Shown piece by piece: positions 48,880 through 59,960 of a DNA stretch of 64,000 nucleotides (position 1 is the first letter of the stretch; each line of letters opens with the position of its first letter). Source of the stretch: Aidingimonas halophila. Its GTDB lineage: Bacteria; Pseudomonadota; Gammaproteobacteria; Pseudomonadales; Halomonadaceae. The position numbers and the translations under genes were made by a program. The notes beneath the pieces are model-generated. The model was not told where the DNA came from, ran no database searches, and worked only from the letters and a program-made list of their open reading frames with translations. The stretch covers positions 1-64,000 of the forward strand of contig NZ_FNNI01000005.1 in NCBI RefSeq assembly GCF_900106955.1, in the 5' to 3' direction.

Positions 48880-50340
48880 ATGGAATCCCTGCAAGACAGC
48901 CCGCTGTTCCGCCCCTTTGCCTATATCGATGGGAGTTGGGTCGCGGCAGACAGCGGCGAACAGATCGATGTGGTCAATCCTGCCACTGGCGAGGTCATTG
49001 GTCGGGTTCCCCGATTGGGACGTGATGAAACCGATCGTGCCATTACCGCTGCAGAGGCTTCGTTTGCCAACTGGAAAGGGCTGACCGCCCTGGAACGCGC
49101 CGATGTCTTGATGAAGTGGCATGACCTGATGCATGAACATCAGGACGAATTGGCACGAATCATGACACTGGAACAGGGTAAGCCACTCAAGGAAGCCGCT
49201 GGTGAAATAGCGTATGCCGCAAGCTTCCTCCGCTGGTTCGCCGAGCAGGCTCGCCGTGTCTATGGCGAGACCATTCCCGCTGCCAAATCCAACCAGCGAG
49301 TACTGGTGATCAAGCAGCCTGTTGGTGTCGTCGGTGCCATTACTCCCTGGAATTTCCCGGCGGCCATGATAACTCGAAAGGCAGGCGCTGCCCTGGCTGC
49401 CGGCTGTCCGATCGTTATCAAACCGGCCAGTCAGACACCGTTTTCGGCGACAGCACTGGCGCTTTTGGCGGAATGGGCTGGAGTACCCCGTGGCGTCTTC
49501 AATGTCGTACCAGGCAAGGCGAGCGAGATCGCCGCAGCCCTGACCGAGTCATCGCTGGTACGCAAGATTACCTTTACCGGTTCGACAGAGGTCGGCCGGG
49601 ATCTCATGGCCAAGGCGTCCCGGCATATCCAGAAAATTTCGTTGGAGCTTGGGGGGAACGCGCCGTTTCTGGTGTTTGAAGACGCTGATCTGGATGCTGC
49701 CGTGGATGGGGCCATGGCCGCGAAGTTCCGCAATGGCGGGCAAACCTGTGTCTGCACCAACCGTTTCCTGGTCCAGTCCAGTGTGGTCAATGCGTTCTGC
49801 GAAAAACTGGCGGCGGCCATGAACAGCGAGCTGCATGTCGGTGACGGGACGCAACCGGGGATCAATATCGGTCCATTGATCGACGGTAACGCGGTAACCA
49901 AAGTCTCCGAACACGTACAGGATGCGGTGGAACATGGTGCACATGTGCTCCTCGGAGGAAATCCGCATCCGTTGGGTGGCAATTTCTTTACGCCAACCCT
50001 CGTGACCGATGCCAACGGCGAAATGAAAGTGGCTCAAGAAGAAACCTTTGGCCCGCTCGCGGCGGTTTTCCCGTTCGAGGATGAGGAAGATGCCGTTGCC
50101 ATGTCCAATGATACGCAATACGGCTTGGCCGCCTATTTCTACTCGCGTGATCTAAGTCGGGTATGGCGAATTGCCGAGGCGCTGGAATACGGCATGGTCG
50201 GGATCAATACAGGATTGATATCCAATGCCGCGACACCGTTCGGTGGCGTCAAGGCCTCTGGTCTGGGTCGTGAAGGGGGACATCAGGGGCTTGAGGAGTT
50301 CGTCGAGACCAAGTATCTGTGTATCGACCTCGGCGAGTGA
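48880..50340 (+). CDS. gabD: NADP-dependent succinate-semialdehyde dehydrogenase
   Basis: 486 residues from ATG 48880 (AAGGAGAAA upstream). Aldehyde dehydrogenase with TPWNFPAAM (cofactor binding), catalytic Glu in LELGGNAPF and catalytic Cys in GGQTCVCTNR (~290). It oxidises succinic semialdehyde to succinate in GABA degradation. No gabT lies beside it. It is convergent with purH across a terminator hairpin. Confidence 0.92.
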   Translation: MESLQDSPLFRPFAYIDGSWVAADSGEQIDVVNPATGEVIGRVPRLGRDETDRAITAAEASFANWKGLTALERADVLMKWHDLMHEHQDELARIMTLEQGKPLKEAAGEIAYAASFLRWFAEQARRVYGETIPAAKSNQRVLVIKQPVGVVGAITPWNFPAAMITRKAGAALAAGCPIVIKPASQTPFSATALALLAEWAGVPRGVFNVVPGKASEIAAALTESSLVRKITFTGSTEVGRDLMAKASRHIQKISLELGGNAPFLVFEDADLDAAVDGAMAAKFRNGGQTCVCTNRFLVQSSVVNAFCEKLAAAMNSELHVGDGTQPGINIGPLIDGNAVTKVSEHVQDAVEHGAHVLLGGNPHPLGGNFFTPTLVTDANGEMKVAQEETFGPLAAVFPFEDEEDAVAMSNDTQYGLAAYFYSRDLSRVWRIAEALEYGMVGINTGLISNAATPFGGVKASGLGREGGHQGLEEFVETKYLCIDLGE

Positions 50341-50369
50341 CTGATAGGTGATTGCTATAAGCCATGAAT

Positions 50370-50401
50370 CGTCCCCCGCCTGCACCGTCAGGTGGGGGAC
50401 G
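50370..50401. terminator. Hairpin between convergent gabD and purH
   Basis: CGTCCCCCGCCTG (50370-50382) pairs with CAGGTGGGGGACG (50389-50401), a 13-bp stem with one G-T pair and a 6-base loop. It lies 30 bases after gabD and 16 after purH; it should work on both strands. Confidence 0.8.
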
Positions 50402-50416
50402 GTTTGGCCGGAACCT

Positions 50417-52012
50417 CTAGTGCCTGAAATGTCGCATGCCGGTGAACACCATGGCGATGCCGGCTTCATTGGCGGCGTCGATGACCTCCTGGTCGCGCAT
50501 GGAGCCACCGGGCTGGATCACGGCAGTAATACCGGCGGTGGCGGCGGCGTCGATACCGTCACGAAAAGGGAAGAAAGCATCTGATGCCATGACCGAGCCG
50601 GACACCGCGAGGTTTTCATCAGCAGCTTTAATGCCTGCTATCTTGGCGGAATACACACGACTCATCTGGCCTGCGCCGACACCGATCGTTCGTCCTTCTT
50701 TGGCATAGACGATGGCATTGGATTTCACATATTTGGCGACACGCCATGCGAAGGCGAGATCACGAAGTTCGGTTTCGCTCGGTGCCCGCTCACTGACGAC
50801 CTGCAAGTCGCTCTGCTTCACCATCCCCAGATCACGATCCTGAATCAGAAGACCGCCAGTGACCCGTTTCAAGTCATGGTCGGGGCGTCGTTCGTTTGAC
50901 CAGGTATCGCCAACGTCAAGGAGGCGTACATTCTTCTTCTCGGCAATGATTGCTGCTGCCTGGTCACTGACCCCTGGAGCAATGATGACCTCGACGAACT
51001 GTCGGTCGATGATGGCGCGTGCGGTATCGGCATTCAGCGCGCGATTGAAGGCGATGATTCCACCGAAAGCGCTGGTGGGATCGGTGGCGAATGCCTTGTC
51101 GTAAGCATCTTTGGTCGTCGTTGCGAGGGCGACTCCGCAAGGGTTGGCGTGCTTGACGATCACGCACGCGGTTTCCGTGAAGGACTTGACGCACTCCAGT
51201 GCGGCGTCGGTGTCGGCGACATTGTTGAAAGAAAGCGCCTTTCCCTGAAGTGAGACAGCGGTTGCGACGCTGGCTTCGCTAGCCTCTTCATCGACGTAAA
51301 AGGCGGCGCGCTGGTGCGGGTTCTCGCCGTAGCGCATCGATTGACGCTTGCGGAACTGGCGATTGTAGGTTCGAGGAAAACCGTCATCGTTGCTGTCCAC
51401 ACGCTGCCCCAGGTAGTTGGCGATAGCGGCATCATAGCCTGCAGTGTGTTCGAAGGCTTTTACCGCCAGATCGAAACGCGTTGCGTCACCAATGATGCTT
51501 CCGTTCTGATCCATCTCCTCGATGAGGCGTGAATAATCGGCATTGTCGACGACGATGGTCGTGTAAGCATGATTCTTGGCACACGCCCGTACCATGGTCG
51601 GCCCACCGATATCGATGTTCTCGATGGCATCATCAAGCGTGCAGTCCGGTTTGGCGATGGTTTGCGCAAAGGGGTAGAGGTTGACCACCACCATGTCGAT
51701 CGGGGGGATGTCATGTGCTTCCATGACCTCATCATCCTGGCCGCGTCTTCCCAGAAGGCCGCCATGTATGCGCGGGTGCAATGTTTTGACGCGGCCATCC
51801 ATGATTTCAGGAAAACCGGTGTATTCGGAAACTTCAGTCACGGCGATGTCGTGTTCGGTCAGGAGCCTGAAGGTGCCCCCGGTGGATAATAGTTCCACTC
51901 CGCGGTTGGACAACTCGCGGGCAAAGTCGACGATGCCGTTCTTGTCGGACACGCTGATGAGGGCGCGCCGGACAGGCTGAGAAGATGACTCGGAAGGCGC
52001 TGAGGTGGTCAT
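50417..52012 (-). CDS. purH: Bifunctional AICAR transformylase / IMP cyclohydrolase
   Basis: 531 residues: an N-terminal IMP cyclohydrolase domain (~1-200, [19 protein letters not shown]) and a C-terminal AICAR formyltransferase domain (KHANPCGVA). It performs the last two steps of IMP synthesis. It follows fis by 36 bases. Many relatives have purD directly after purH; here the convergent gabD lies there instead. Confidence 0.97.
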   Translation of the reverse strand: MTTSAPSESSSQPVRRALISVSDKNGIVDFARELSNRGVELLSTGGTFRLLTEHDIAVTEVSEYTGFPEIMDGRVKTLHPRIHGGLLGRRGQDDEVMEAHDIPPIDMVVVNLYPFAQTIAKPDCTLDDAIENIDIGGPTMVRACAKNHAYTTIVVDNADYSRLIEEMDQNGSIIGDATRFDLAVKAFEHTAGYDAAIANYLGQRVDSNDDGFPRTYNRQFRKRQSMRYGENPHQRAAFYVDEEASEASVATAVSLQGKALSFNNVADTDAALECVKSFTETACVIVKHANPCGVALATTTKDAYDKAFATDPTSAFGGIIAFNRALNADTARAIIDRQFVEVIIAPGVSDQAAAIIAEKKNVRLLDVGDTWSNERRPDHDLKRVTGGLLIQDRDLGMVKQSDLQVVSERAPSETELRDLAFAWRVAKYVKSNAIVYAKEGRTIGVGAGQMSRVYSAKIAGIKAADENLAVSGSVMASDAFFPFRDGIDAAATAGITAVIQPGGSMRDQEVIDAANEAGIAMVFTGMRHFRH

Positions 52013-52048
52013 GAAGGTACCGTATGACTCCTGTGAAACATGAGAAGA

Positions 52049-52384
52049 TCAGATCAGCTCATAGTACTTGAGCTTCTTGCGCAGTGTACCGCGATTCAGG
52101 CCGAGGATTTCGGCGGCACGCGTCTGGTTGCCGTCAGCATACTCCAACACCCGAGCCAGTAGCGGTGACTCCACTTCGGCCAGTACCATGGCATAAAGAT
52201 CCGTCACCGTCTCGCCGTCGAGATGTTCGAAATAGCGACGCATGGCGGTATCGACAGCCTCTCTTAGAGGTTGTTCTTGAGAGTCAGCCGATACTGTCGG
52301 TGCATCCATGGTCGTGCCCGGATCCAATGCGTCCTGGCTACCATTCACGCTCTGTTCAGAGGTCGTCGCTTGCCTGCTGTTCAT
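52049..52384 (-). CDS. fis: DNA-binding protein Fis
   Basis: 111 residues, slightly longer than E. coli Fis (98) owing to an N-terminal extension. The C-terminal helix-turn-helix [20 protein letters not shown] is typical. Fis bends DNA and activates rRNA and many growth-phase genes. Its start overlaps the dusB stop by 4 bases (ATGA), the classic dusB-fis operon. Confidence 0.97.
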   Translation of the reverse strand: MNSRQATTSEQSVNGSQDALDPGTTMDAPTVSADSQEQPLREAVDTAMRRYFEHLDGETVTDLYAMVLAEVESPLLARVLEYADGNQTRAAEILGLNRGTLRKKLKYYELI

Positions 52385-53448
52385 GCTGCGCTGATTCCAT
52401 CCAGTGCCATGCGCTGTCCTGAATGGACGACGTCATGGTGAAACAGTTCATCCACGAATCGGTATTGCTGTGCGGTGCTCTCAAGCGCATTGAAGGCTTT
52501 TTTCAGCGCCTTGGCGTCAACGTCGCTCTTTGACCGGTCTGTGGCCGGATAATGCTTGTCCAGATACCAACCCAAGTGTTTCCGTGCAATCCGCATCCCC
52601 ATGGTGTCGCCGTAAAACTCATGCAGGCCGGCAAGATGGTGATGCATGACCTGCCGGCATTCGGCAGCAGACGGCGGTACTGCTGAATGACCATGGCGCA
52701 GAAAGTAATTGATCTGGGCAAAGATCCAAGGATTGCCTTGAGCGCCACGACCGATCATCACCGCATCCGCACCAGTATAGTCGAGAACATCACGGGCCTT
52801 GGCAGGTGAATCGATATCGCCATTGGCGAAAACCGGAATATTTACCTGACTTTTGATCGCCGCGATAGTGTCGTATTCGGCGTCTCCCTGATAACGCTGT
52901 TCTCGCGTTCTGCCATGCACCGCCAAGGCCTGAATGCCACTGGACTCGGCCATTTTTGCAATCCGTTCACCATTACGACTGTTGGCACACCACCCCGTAC
53001 GGATCTTGAGTGTCACGGGGACATCGACGGCTGCGACCACTCGCTCAAGAATTTGGGCAACCAGTCGCTCGTCTCGCAACAGAGCGGAGCCGGCAGCCTT
53101 GTTGCAAACCTTCTTGGCCGGGCAGCCCATGTTGATGTCGACGATTTCGGCGCCATGTTCGACATTCAGTTGAGCCGCCCTGGCGAGCATGTCGGCGTCA
53201 CCACCGGCAATCTGGACTGAGCGAGGTCCCGGTTCGCCATGATGGTCGAGTCGCAATCGTGACTTACGCGTATGCCACAGACTGGGATCGGATGTCACCA
53301 TTTCCGAGACGACCAGACCGGCGCCCAACCGTCGGCATAGCTGACGAAAAGGGCGATCGGTGACTCCTGCCATGGGAGCCAGGATTACACGATTGGTCAG
53401 TCGATGTTGACCGATAGCAGGCATCGCCGTTTGGCTATCAACAAGCAT
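52381..53448 (-). CDS. dusB: tRNA-dihydrouridine synthase B
   Basis: About 355 residues from ATG 53448; ATG 53424 ([12 protein letters not shown]) is also possible and closer to E. coli DusB, while a further upstream extension is rejected. TIM-barrel FMN enzyme with [12 protein letters not shown] and catalytic cysteine in [12 protein letters not shown]. It reduces a uridine in the tRNA D-loop. It precedes and overlaps fis. Confidence 0.95.
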   Translation of the reverse strand: MLVDSQTAMPAIGQHRLTNRVILAPMAGVTDRPFRQLCRRLGAGLVVSEMVTSDPSLWHTRKSRLRLDHHGEPGPRSVQIAGGDADMLARAAQLNVEHGAEIVDINMGCPAKKVCNKAAGSALLRDERLVAQILERVVAAVDVPVTLKIRTGWCANSRNGERIAKMAESSGIQALAVHGRTREQRYQGDAEYDTIAAIKSQVNIPVFANGDIDSPAKARDVLDYTGADAVMIGRGAQGNPWIFAQINYFLRHGHSAVPPSAAECRQVMHHHLAGLHEFYGDTMGMRIARKHLGWYLDKHYPATDRSKSDVDAKALKKAFNALESTAQQYRFVDELFHHDVVHSGQRMALDGISAA

Positions 53449-53528
53449 GCGCCACCAAGTGCCATTCCAAGAGGGGCGTCTATCATACTGATCGGCACCC
53501 GCCACGAAAAGCTGAAATTAGTCGAGTT

Positions 53529-54443
53529 TCACTTGCCGGGGCGGTGGCCGCTCAGTCGGACCCATCCATCGCGTTCGACCGGTGCATCCATGGTAATCCC
53601 TCGGTCCCGATACACATCAAGGACCTCATCCGCTTGGTGCGACAGTATCCCCGATAGCACCAGACGGCCGCCGGGAGCAAGGTGGCTGGTGATCATCGGG
53701 GCCTGTTCGATCAGCGGTCCGGCAAGGATGTTGGCGAGCACGATCGGGAATTCGCCACCTTCAAACGTATCGGGAACGCTAAGGGACAGGCGTGCCATGT
53801 CGATACCATTGCGTTCTGCATTTTCCCGACTAGCGGTCAGTGCTTGTGGGTCGATATCGGTGCCTGCAGCCCGGTTGGCGCCGAGTTTGAGGGCGGCGAT
53901 GGCGAGAATGCCCGAGCCACAGCCTATATCCAGGACGTTGCGCCGATCGAGCTGTCCGGCGAGCGCCTGCTCGTCGAGCCATTCGAGACACAGAGCGGTC
54001 GTGGGATGCGTCCCGGTGCCGAATGCGAGTCCCGGGTCCAGAATCAGATTGACGCCTTGAGGGTCGGGGCTGTCATGCCAACTGGGTACGATCCAGAGTC
54101 GCTGCCCCATTTTTAGCGGTTCGAAGCTGTCCATCCACTCGCGCTCCCAGTCACGGTCGGCGAGCAGTTCAAAGTGAATCTCGGGGCAGGGTTCATCCGG
54201 AATATGCGTCGACCACGCTTGTCTGACCCGCTCGATCATGGCCTGGATGTCGTCCAGGTCATCGTACAGCCCTGTCAACACGGTGTCGTCCCACAGCGGC
54301 GTCGTGCCGAGCTCCGGCTCCAGCACGGGATCATCATGTGCGTCCTGCAGGCTGATTGCGCTGGCTCCTTCAGCGATCAGCAGCTCTTCGAGCTGTTCTG
54401 CCTGCTCCGGGGCAACCCGTGCTTTCAGTTGCAGCCAGGCCAT
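53529..54443 (-). CDS. prmA: Ribosomal protein L11 methyltransferase
   Basis: 304 residues. An N-terminal L11-recognition domain, then a SAM-binding domain with VLDIGCGSGILAIAAL. It trimethylates L11. It lies 34 bases after accC on the same strand and ~80 before dusB, an order conserved in Pseudomonas. Confidence 0.97.
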   Translation of the reverse strand: MAWLQLKARVAPEQAEQLEELLIAEGASAISLQDAHDDPVLEPELGTTPLWDDTVLTGLYDDLDDIQAMIERVRQAWSTHIPDEPCPEIHFELLADRDWEREWMDSFEPLKMGQRLWIVPSWHDSPDPQGVNLILDPGLAFGTGTHPTTALCLEWLDEQALAGQLDRRNVLDIGCGSGILAIAALKLGANRAAGTDIDPQALTASRENAERNGIDMARLSLSVPDTFEGGEFPIVLANILAGPLIEQAPMITSHLAPGGRLVLSGILSHQADEVLDVYRDRGITMDAPVERDGWVRLSGHRPGK

Positions 54444-54477
54444 GGTGTTACCTCAGGTGTGTTCGAGAAGGTCAGCA

Positions 54478-55821
54478 TTACGACCCGAGTTTCTTTTCCA
54501 GGTAGTGGATGTTGATGCCGCCCTGCTGGAAGTGGGCATCGCGCACAAGATCCTTATGCAGGTCGATATTTGTCTTGATGCCTTCAACGAGCAACTCATC
54601 CAATGCATTTCGCATACGGGTCAGTGCGTACTCCCGGGTTTCCCCCCATGTGATCAGTTTACCGATCAGTGAGTCGTAATAGGGTGGGACCGAATACCCG
54701 GTGTAAATGTGGGAATCCATACGTACTCCCAGCCCACCGGGCGGATGATACAGGGTGATCCGGCCAGGCGATGGCGTGAAGGTTCGGGAGTCCTCGGCAT
54801 TGATGCGACACTCGAACGCGTGGCCGTTGAGCTTGATGTCTTCCTGTCTGATTGACAGAGGCTCACCGGAAGCAATACGCAATTGCTCCTTGACGATATC
54901 CACCCCGGTCACCATTTCGGTCACTGGATGTTCGACCTGTACTCGAGTATTCATTTCAATGAAGAAGAATTCCCCATTTTCATACAGGAATTCGAATGTG
55001 CCGGCACCGCGGTAGCCAATTTCCAGACAGGCATCGGTACACGCTTTGAGCACCTGCTGGCGGGCAGTCTCATCGATTTGCGGAGCTGGTGCTTCTTCCA
55101 GAACTTTCTGGTGCCGACGCTGCAGTGAACAGTCACGATCGAAGAGGTGAATGACATTGCCCTGTCCGTCGGCAAGTACCTGTACTTCGACATGGCGCGG
55201 CTGTTCGAGAAACTTTTCCATGTAGACCGTGCCATCACCGAAAGAGGCGTTTGCTTCGTTCTGTGTGACACTGATAGCCGATAGCAGGTTGGCTTCGGTA
55301 TGGACGACACGCATGCCGCGTCCGCCGCCGCCTGCGGCCGCTTTGATGATGACCGGATAACCTATGTGCCGCCCCATGGCCAGCACCTTGGCTTCATCGT
55401 CGGGTAGCGGACCGTTGGAGCCGGGAACCGTAGGTACGCCGGCTTTCTTCATGGCTTCAATGGCGCTGACCTTGTCGCCCATCAGGCGAATGGTTTCTGC
55501 ACGAGGCCCGACGAAGGTGAATCCGGAGCGTTCGACCTGTTCGGCAAAGTTGGCATTCTCGGACAGAAAGCCGTATCCCGGATGGATGGCGCTGGCATCG
55601 GTGACTTCGGCAGCACTGATAAGTGCGGGGATATTGAGATAGGACTGTGCTGAGGCGGCCGGTCCGATGCATACCGCTTCATCGGCCAAGCGTACATGCA
55701 TGAGTTCGCGGTCGGCCTTGGAGTGCACCGCTACTGTCCTGATGCCCAGTTCCTTGCACGCACGCAGTATGCGCAGGGCGATCTCGCCACGATTGGCGAT
55801 GAGTACCTTGTCCAACATCAT
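54478..55821 (-). CDS. accC: Acetyl-CoA carboxylase, biotin carboxylase subunit
   Basis: 447 residues, ATP-grasp enzyme: [13 protein letters not shown] at the N-terminus, the glycine-rich loop [12 protein letters not shown] and the active-site block [14 protein letters not shown]. It carboxylates biotin on AccB using ATP and bicarbonate, the first step of fatty acid synthesis. It follows accB by 72 bases. Two adjacent ATG codons start the frame. Confidence 0.98.
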   Translation of the reverse strand: MMLDKVLIANRGEIALRILRACKELGIRTVAVHSKADRELMHVRLADEAVCIGPAASAQSYLNIPALISAAEVTDASAIHPGYGFLSENANFAEQVERSGFTFVGPRAETIRLMGDKVSAIEAMKKAGVPTVPGSNGPLPDDEAKVLAMGRHIGYPVIIKAAAGGGGRGMRVVHTEANLLSAISVTQNEANASFGDGTVYMEKFLEQPRHVEVQVLADGQGNVIHLFDRDCSLQRRHQKVLEEAPAPQIDETARQQVLKACTDACLEIGYRGAGTFEFLYENGEFFFIEMNTRVQVEHPVTEMVTGVDIVKEQLRIASGEPLSIRQEDIKLNGHAFECRINAEDSRTFTPSPGRITLYHPPGGLGVRMDSHIYTGYSVPPYYDSLIGKLITWGETREYALTRMRNALDELLVEGIKTNIDLHKDLVRDAHFQQGGINIHYLEKKLGS

Positions 55822-55893
55822 TTATACGCCCAGGTTGTCATAAGGGGTAAAAAGATCATGCCGTTCAGTGGCATGGTGAACAGTGCCTTGGGG

Positions 55894-56361
55894 TTATCCC
55901 AACATGACCAGTGGCTGGTCGAACTCGACCGGCTCGCCGTCCTCTACCAGGATGGCTTCCACCACGCCATCGCGATCGGCTTCGATCTGGTTCATCATCT
56001 TCATTGCCTCGACGATGCACACCGGTTCGCCTTTCTTGACACTTTGGCCGACTTCCACGAACGGCTTTGACCCCGGGGCGGGAGCACGATAGAAGGTGCC
56101 GACCATCGGGGAGCCCACCGAATGACCTTCTGGCTGTGCCGGTACACTGTCCTGGGCAGGCGATGGCGCTTGAGGCGTTTCCTGAGCGGGTACGGCGGCA
56201 GGGGCCAGTGGTTGCGGTGCAGCCGCTGTTGCGGCGGGTTGCGGTACACCATTGGGATGGCGGCTGATGCGTACCGACTCTTCACCTTCCTGGATTTCGA
56301 TTTCGCTGATATTGGACTCTTCCAACAACTCGATCAGCTTTTTGACCTTGCGGATATCCAT
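55894..56361 (-). CDS. accB: Biotin carboxyl carrier protein of acetyl-CoA carboxylase
   Basis: 155 residues: an N-terminal region (1-35), a long Ala/Pro-rich linker (~40-80) and a biotinyl domain with the attachment lysine Lys121 in VEAMKMMNQ. It carries biotin between AccC and the transferase. Its lysine is the modification target of BirA, which probably also represses the bio genes in this window. A 250-base gap lies upstream; the aroQ gene found there in Pseudomonas is absent. Confidence 0.97.
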   Translation of the reverse strand: MDIRKVKKLIELLEESNISEIEIQEGEESVRISRHPNGVPQPAATAAAPQPLAPAAVPAQETPQAPSPAQDSVPAQPEGHSVGSPMVGTFYRAPAPGSKPFVEVGQSVKKGEPVCIVEAMKMMNQIEADRDGVVEAILVEDGEPVEFDQPLVMLG

Positions 56362-56613
56362 GTTGTCTATCTCGACCGGTAGTGTCTTGGTGATGTGTAT
56401 CGGTGATCGGTTCTCGATCGTTCATGCTCGGTTGTCGTGGCGCAGGGACTCTCTCCTCGAAGCGCTGTCAACCTGCTCAAAATTTGTTGAGATCACGGCA
56501 CGATCCTGCACGTTGCCGTCTCAAGAAGCCCTGATAGGCATTAGCGGCGGAGTTTGCCGAAAAAAGATCAACGTGTCCAGCGGAGGTAGGTATTGCCGAA
56601 CATACCCCTGTCG

Positions 56614-58512
56614 TCAGGAACGCTGACGATCCTCGAGCCAATCAAGCAACTGGTTCAAATGGGTTGCAAAACTGTCGCTATCGACTTCGCCCTGGATTCG
56701 TGCATCACGGATTTCCTCGTTTCCTTCAAAGAACAGTAGGCTTGGAGGGCCGAACAGGTTGAAATGTTCCAGAATCCGTCGTGTTTCAGGAGTACTGTCG
56801 GTCACGTCAACCTGAATACGGCGGAAAGAAGAGAGGGGGCCGGAGACGTCAGGGTCGGTATAAACCTGCCGCTCCATACGTTGGCAGGAAATGCACCAAT
56901 CCGCGGTAACGTCCACGAAGGCGGGTTGCTGGCTGGTACCTGTCGATGCCAGGGCATCCCGCAATTCATCCAGGCGTGTCACCGTTTTGATCTCTTGATC
57001 ATTTCCGGTGTCCCGGCGGGGTTCGGGTTGCTCCGAGGATGCCTGAGGTGGGGTTGCTGTGGCCAGTGGTTGCAGGGGATCGTGACCACCTCGCGCTGCA
57101 CCCAGCACCAAGGCGATCCCCCAGACCAGCAACAAAATGCCGACCGCCTGTCGTAGTCGAGGCCATCCCTGTGGTGTGTCGAAACGTAGAGCTCCCATCG
57201 CTAGAGCGCTTCCCGTGGCCAATGCCGCCCAGAGAATCAGCGTCAGGGAGGCGGGAAGCAGCCTTTCGACCAACCATATGGCAATACCAAGAAGCAAGAC
57301 GCCGAAAGCCGCCTTGATCCCATTCATCCAGTTTCCACTACGTGGCAGCAAGGTGGAGCCGAAGGTGCCGACAAGCAGCAGCGGCACTCCCATTCCCAAG
57401 GCCAGCATCAACAAGGCTATCCCACCCATCAGGGCATCACCTGTCGTCGAGATGAAGACGAGGGCTCCGGCTAGTGGGGCCGAGACGCAGGGGGAAACGA
57501 TGAGGACAGACAAGGCGCCTGCCAATGCCAGACCCGGGACGCCCCAGCCCTGGACATGCTGTTGCCATGTTTCGACTCGACCGGCGAGTCGGGGGGCGAG
57601 CCGCAGATTGAACACGCCGAACATAGCCAGCGCAAAGAGTGAAAAAAGCGTGGCGAAAGCAATGAGAACAGGGGGCGATTGTAAACGTGCCTGCAGGTTG
57701 AGTCCTGCACCGAACAGGCCCATCAGTACACCTGCTGCGGCATAAGTCAGCGCCATGCCTGTGACATAACTCGTGGAGAGCAGGAAGGCGCGGGGGCGAG
57801 AGGGGTTCTGGCCGACGATGATCGATGACAGGATCGGTATCATCGGGAGTACACAGGGGGTGAACGTCAGTCCCAGTCCAGCCAGAAAAAATAGGCCCGA
57901 CATCATCAGCGGGCTGGCATTTCCCAGTAACTGGTGAAAACGTTCATCATCGCTCGATGGCGGAGCAGGGCGTGTTGCCTCACTGGCTGGTTGGGTCGAC
58001 TCACTCGTCGTGGAAGCTTCACCATTACCATTGGCGTCTGCCGATTGCCAATCGGCGAAACGGGCCGGGGGAGAACTCGCCCCGGCGTCGAGCTCAATGG
58101 TTTCAGGTGGGTAACAGAGACCGGCGTCGGCACATCCTTGAAAGGTGACTTCGAGCGGCAGGGGATCGGCAGGCTCGCTCTCGAGCGGGGCTTCGATGAC
58201 GACACGATCATAATAGACATTGACATCACCCAGGAACTCATCGGTCTTGGGTTCGCCGGGCGGTAGTTCCAATTCTCCCAGGCGGGTGTCATCACGGCTA
58301 TCGACCTGAAAACGATGTCGATAGAGATAGTAGTCTTCGGCGGTCTCGAAACCGATATAGAGAGTCTCGTCGTCGTGCCAGGCGCTGGCTTGAAACGCTT
58401 CATTTACCGGGAGGAAATCCTCCTCGTCGTCCGATGCAAACCATTGCGCGGATGCAGCACTGGACAGTGCCAATAAAGCGATACCCGCCAGTCGAATCAA
58501 TCGGTGTAGCAA
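56614..58512 (-). CDS. dsbD: Thiol:disulfide interchange protein DsbD
   Basis: About 632 residues from TTG 58512, chosen because GAGGAT lies 6 bases upstream and a signal peptide (LIRLAGIALLALSSAASA) starts right after it; the longer frame to 58623 begins with a charged stretch that would spoil the signal. N-terminal alpha domain with CADAGLCYPP, eight-helix membrane domain with FTPCVLPM and SPCVSAP, and C-terminal thioredoxin-like domain with WCISC. It passes electrons from cytoplasmic thioredoxin to periplasmic proteins such as DsbC and cytochrome c maturation factors. Confidence 0.93.
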   Translation of the reverse strand: MLHRLIRLAGIALLALSSAASAQWFASDDEEDFLPVNEAFQASAWHDDETLYIGFETAEDYYLYRHRFQVDSRDDTRLGELELPPGEPKTDEFLGDVNVYYDRVVIEAPLESEPADPLPLEVTFQGCADAGLCYPPETIELDAGASSPPARFADWQSADANGNGEASTTSESTQPASEATRPAPPSSDDERFHQLLGNASPLMMSGLFFLAGLGLTFTPCVLPMIPILSSIIVGQNPSRPRAFLLSTSYVTGMALTYAAAGVLMGLFGAGLNLQARLQSPPVLIAFATLFSLFALAMFGVFNLRLAPRLAGRVETWQQHVQGWGVPGLALAGALSVLIVSPCVSAPLAGALVFISTTGDALMGGIALLMLALGMGVPLLLVGTFGSTLLPRSGNWMNGIKAAFGVLLLGIAIWLVERLLPASLTLILWAALATGSALAMGALRFDTPQGWPRLRQAVGILLLVWGIALVLGAARGGHDPLQPLATATPPQASSEQPEPRRDTGNDQEIKTVTRLDELRDALASTGTSQQPAFVDVTADWCISCQRMERQVYTDPDVSGPLSSFRRIQVDVTDSTPETRRILEHFNLFGPPSLLFFEGNEEIRDARIQGEVDSDSFATHLNQLLDWLEDRQRS

Positions 58513-58706
58513 CGTGAGATCCTCAAAGCCTGAAAAACGACGATAGCTGTATCCGGGCGCGCATCTACGACTCGTGGAGCGGGGGCAAGTTCCGATCGTT
58601 GGAAGGCGACCGCGATTTGGCATGCTAGGATAACTCTCATGTCATGGTATCGGCGAGCTTTTCACCGGTACTTTCCGTTTTCACTTGGTTCAAGGATGGC
58701 GTGATC

Positions 58707-59885
58707 ATGGCCGTATTCGGTAAACGCAAGACTGCGACACCCGACAGAACATCCGATGTACTTGAGCGCCCGGACTACGGATGGATCTGGAAGCCATTGC
58801 TGGCATTGCTGGTTCTCTACCTGCTGGTGACTATCGCATTGGGGTTCTGGTGGAGCCGGGAACCCGAGCCATTCGATGTCAGCCGGGTTGTGGATGTACA
58901 GCGCGGTAATGCCGCCGATGATACAGCCGATGCGGCTTCTGCCGAGGCGCGCTCCGGTGCCGTCACCGCAGCAACCTTGATGACGATGGTGGACACGTTG
59001 CTGGACAAGCCTGGTGGCTATCTACGCAATGACATGATGCCGCCAGGGCTCTGGCTCGATAATCAGCCGAATTGGGAATATGGGGTACTCAGACAGGTCC
59101 GGGACATGTCATCGGCTCTGTCGTCGTTCGATGCTGGTGAACCTGAGTCAGTCGAAGCCGCAACGCAACGGTTTCAGGCCAATAGCCGTGACTGGTTGTA
59201 TCCATCGACGGAGCGTCGCCTGGAGCAGGGCAGGGATGCACTTGGAAACTATCTGGTCGCGCTCGGCGCTGGTGAGGCCGAGGGCTTTCATGGTGAAGGT
59301 GACGCCATGGTGGCCTGGTTGGAACGTGTCGATGATCGGTTGGATTCACTGACATCCCGGTTGTCCGCCAGCGTTGATGATCCTGATGTCTTGCAGGGGG
59401 TGGATGTCGATAGTGAAGACGGGCCTGCCAAGACGCCATGGTACAAAGTCGATGACTACTTTTATGAAGCGCGTGGCAGTGCATGGGCGTTGATGCATTT
59501 GTTCCAGGCATTGCAGCGCGATCAGGCCTCATTACTGGAGGCGGCGGATGCCACCGCCCTGGTGGATGGTATCGTCGCTGAGCTGGAGCGGACCCAGCGC
59601 AGGCTCTGGAGTCCCGTGGTCCTCAATGGTTCAGGGTTTGGTGTATTCGCCAACCATTCATTGATGATGGCCAACTATACCCAACGGGCTGGCGAGCTGA
59701 TCACCGACCTGTCACAGCAATTGGAAAGTGTCGAGGTCGGCGAAGGGGACGCTTCATCACCATCTGATACCGATACGCAACGTCAGGATGAAGGGGCGGA
59801 AGAGGAAGGCTCTGATGAATCCTCCAACGAAAGTGTCGAGGACTCAGACGGCGAAGAGGCATCCGATGAGTCGAATCAGGAGTGA
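58707..59885 (+). CDS. DUF2333 family membrane protein
   Basis: 392 residues from ATG 58707. An N-terminal membrane helix (~30-50) precedes a large soluble, probably periplasmic domain with family blocks LLDKPGGYLRNDMMPPG, NWEYGVLRQVRD, KTPWYKVDDYFYEARG and SPVVLNGSGFG. The last ~45 residues are an acidic, serine-rich tail. The family has no known function. Divergent from dsbD, convergent with ppa. Confidence 0.88.
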   Translation: MAVFGKRKTATPDRTSDVLERPDYGWIWKPLLALLVLYLLVTIALGFWWSREPEPFDVSRVVDVQRGNAADDTADAASAEARSGAVTAATLMTMVDTLLDKPGGYLRNDMMPPGLWLDNQPNWEYGVLRQVRDMSSALSSFDAGEPESVEAATQRFQANSRDWLYPSTERRLEQGRDALGNYLVALGAGEAEGFHGEGDAMVAWLERVDDRLDSLTSRLSASVDDPDVLQGVDVDSEDGPAKTPWYKVDDYFYEARGSAWALMHLFQALQRDQASLLEAADATALVDGIVAELERTQRRLWSPVVLNGSGFGVFANHSLMMANYTQRAGELITDLSQQLESVEVGEGDASSPSDTDTQRQDEGAEEEGSDESSNESVEDSDGEEASDESNQE

Positions 59886-59908
59886 TCTGGCGTGTGGGGC
59901 CACGATAC

Positions 59909-59937
59909 GCGACGGACGTCGTGTCAACGTCCGTCGC
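59909..59937. terminator. Hairpin between convergent DUF2333 gene and ppa
   Basis: A perfect 11-bp stem, GCGACGGACGT (59909-59919) and ACGTCCGTCGC (59927-59937), with a 7-base loop, 23 bases after each stop codon. It probably stops both transcripts, though T-runs are lacking. Confidence 0.75.
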
Positions 59938-59960
59938 AATGCGTGCTTGCCGAGTGAAGG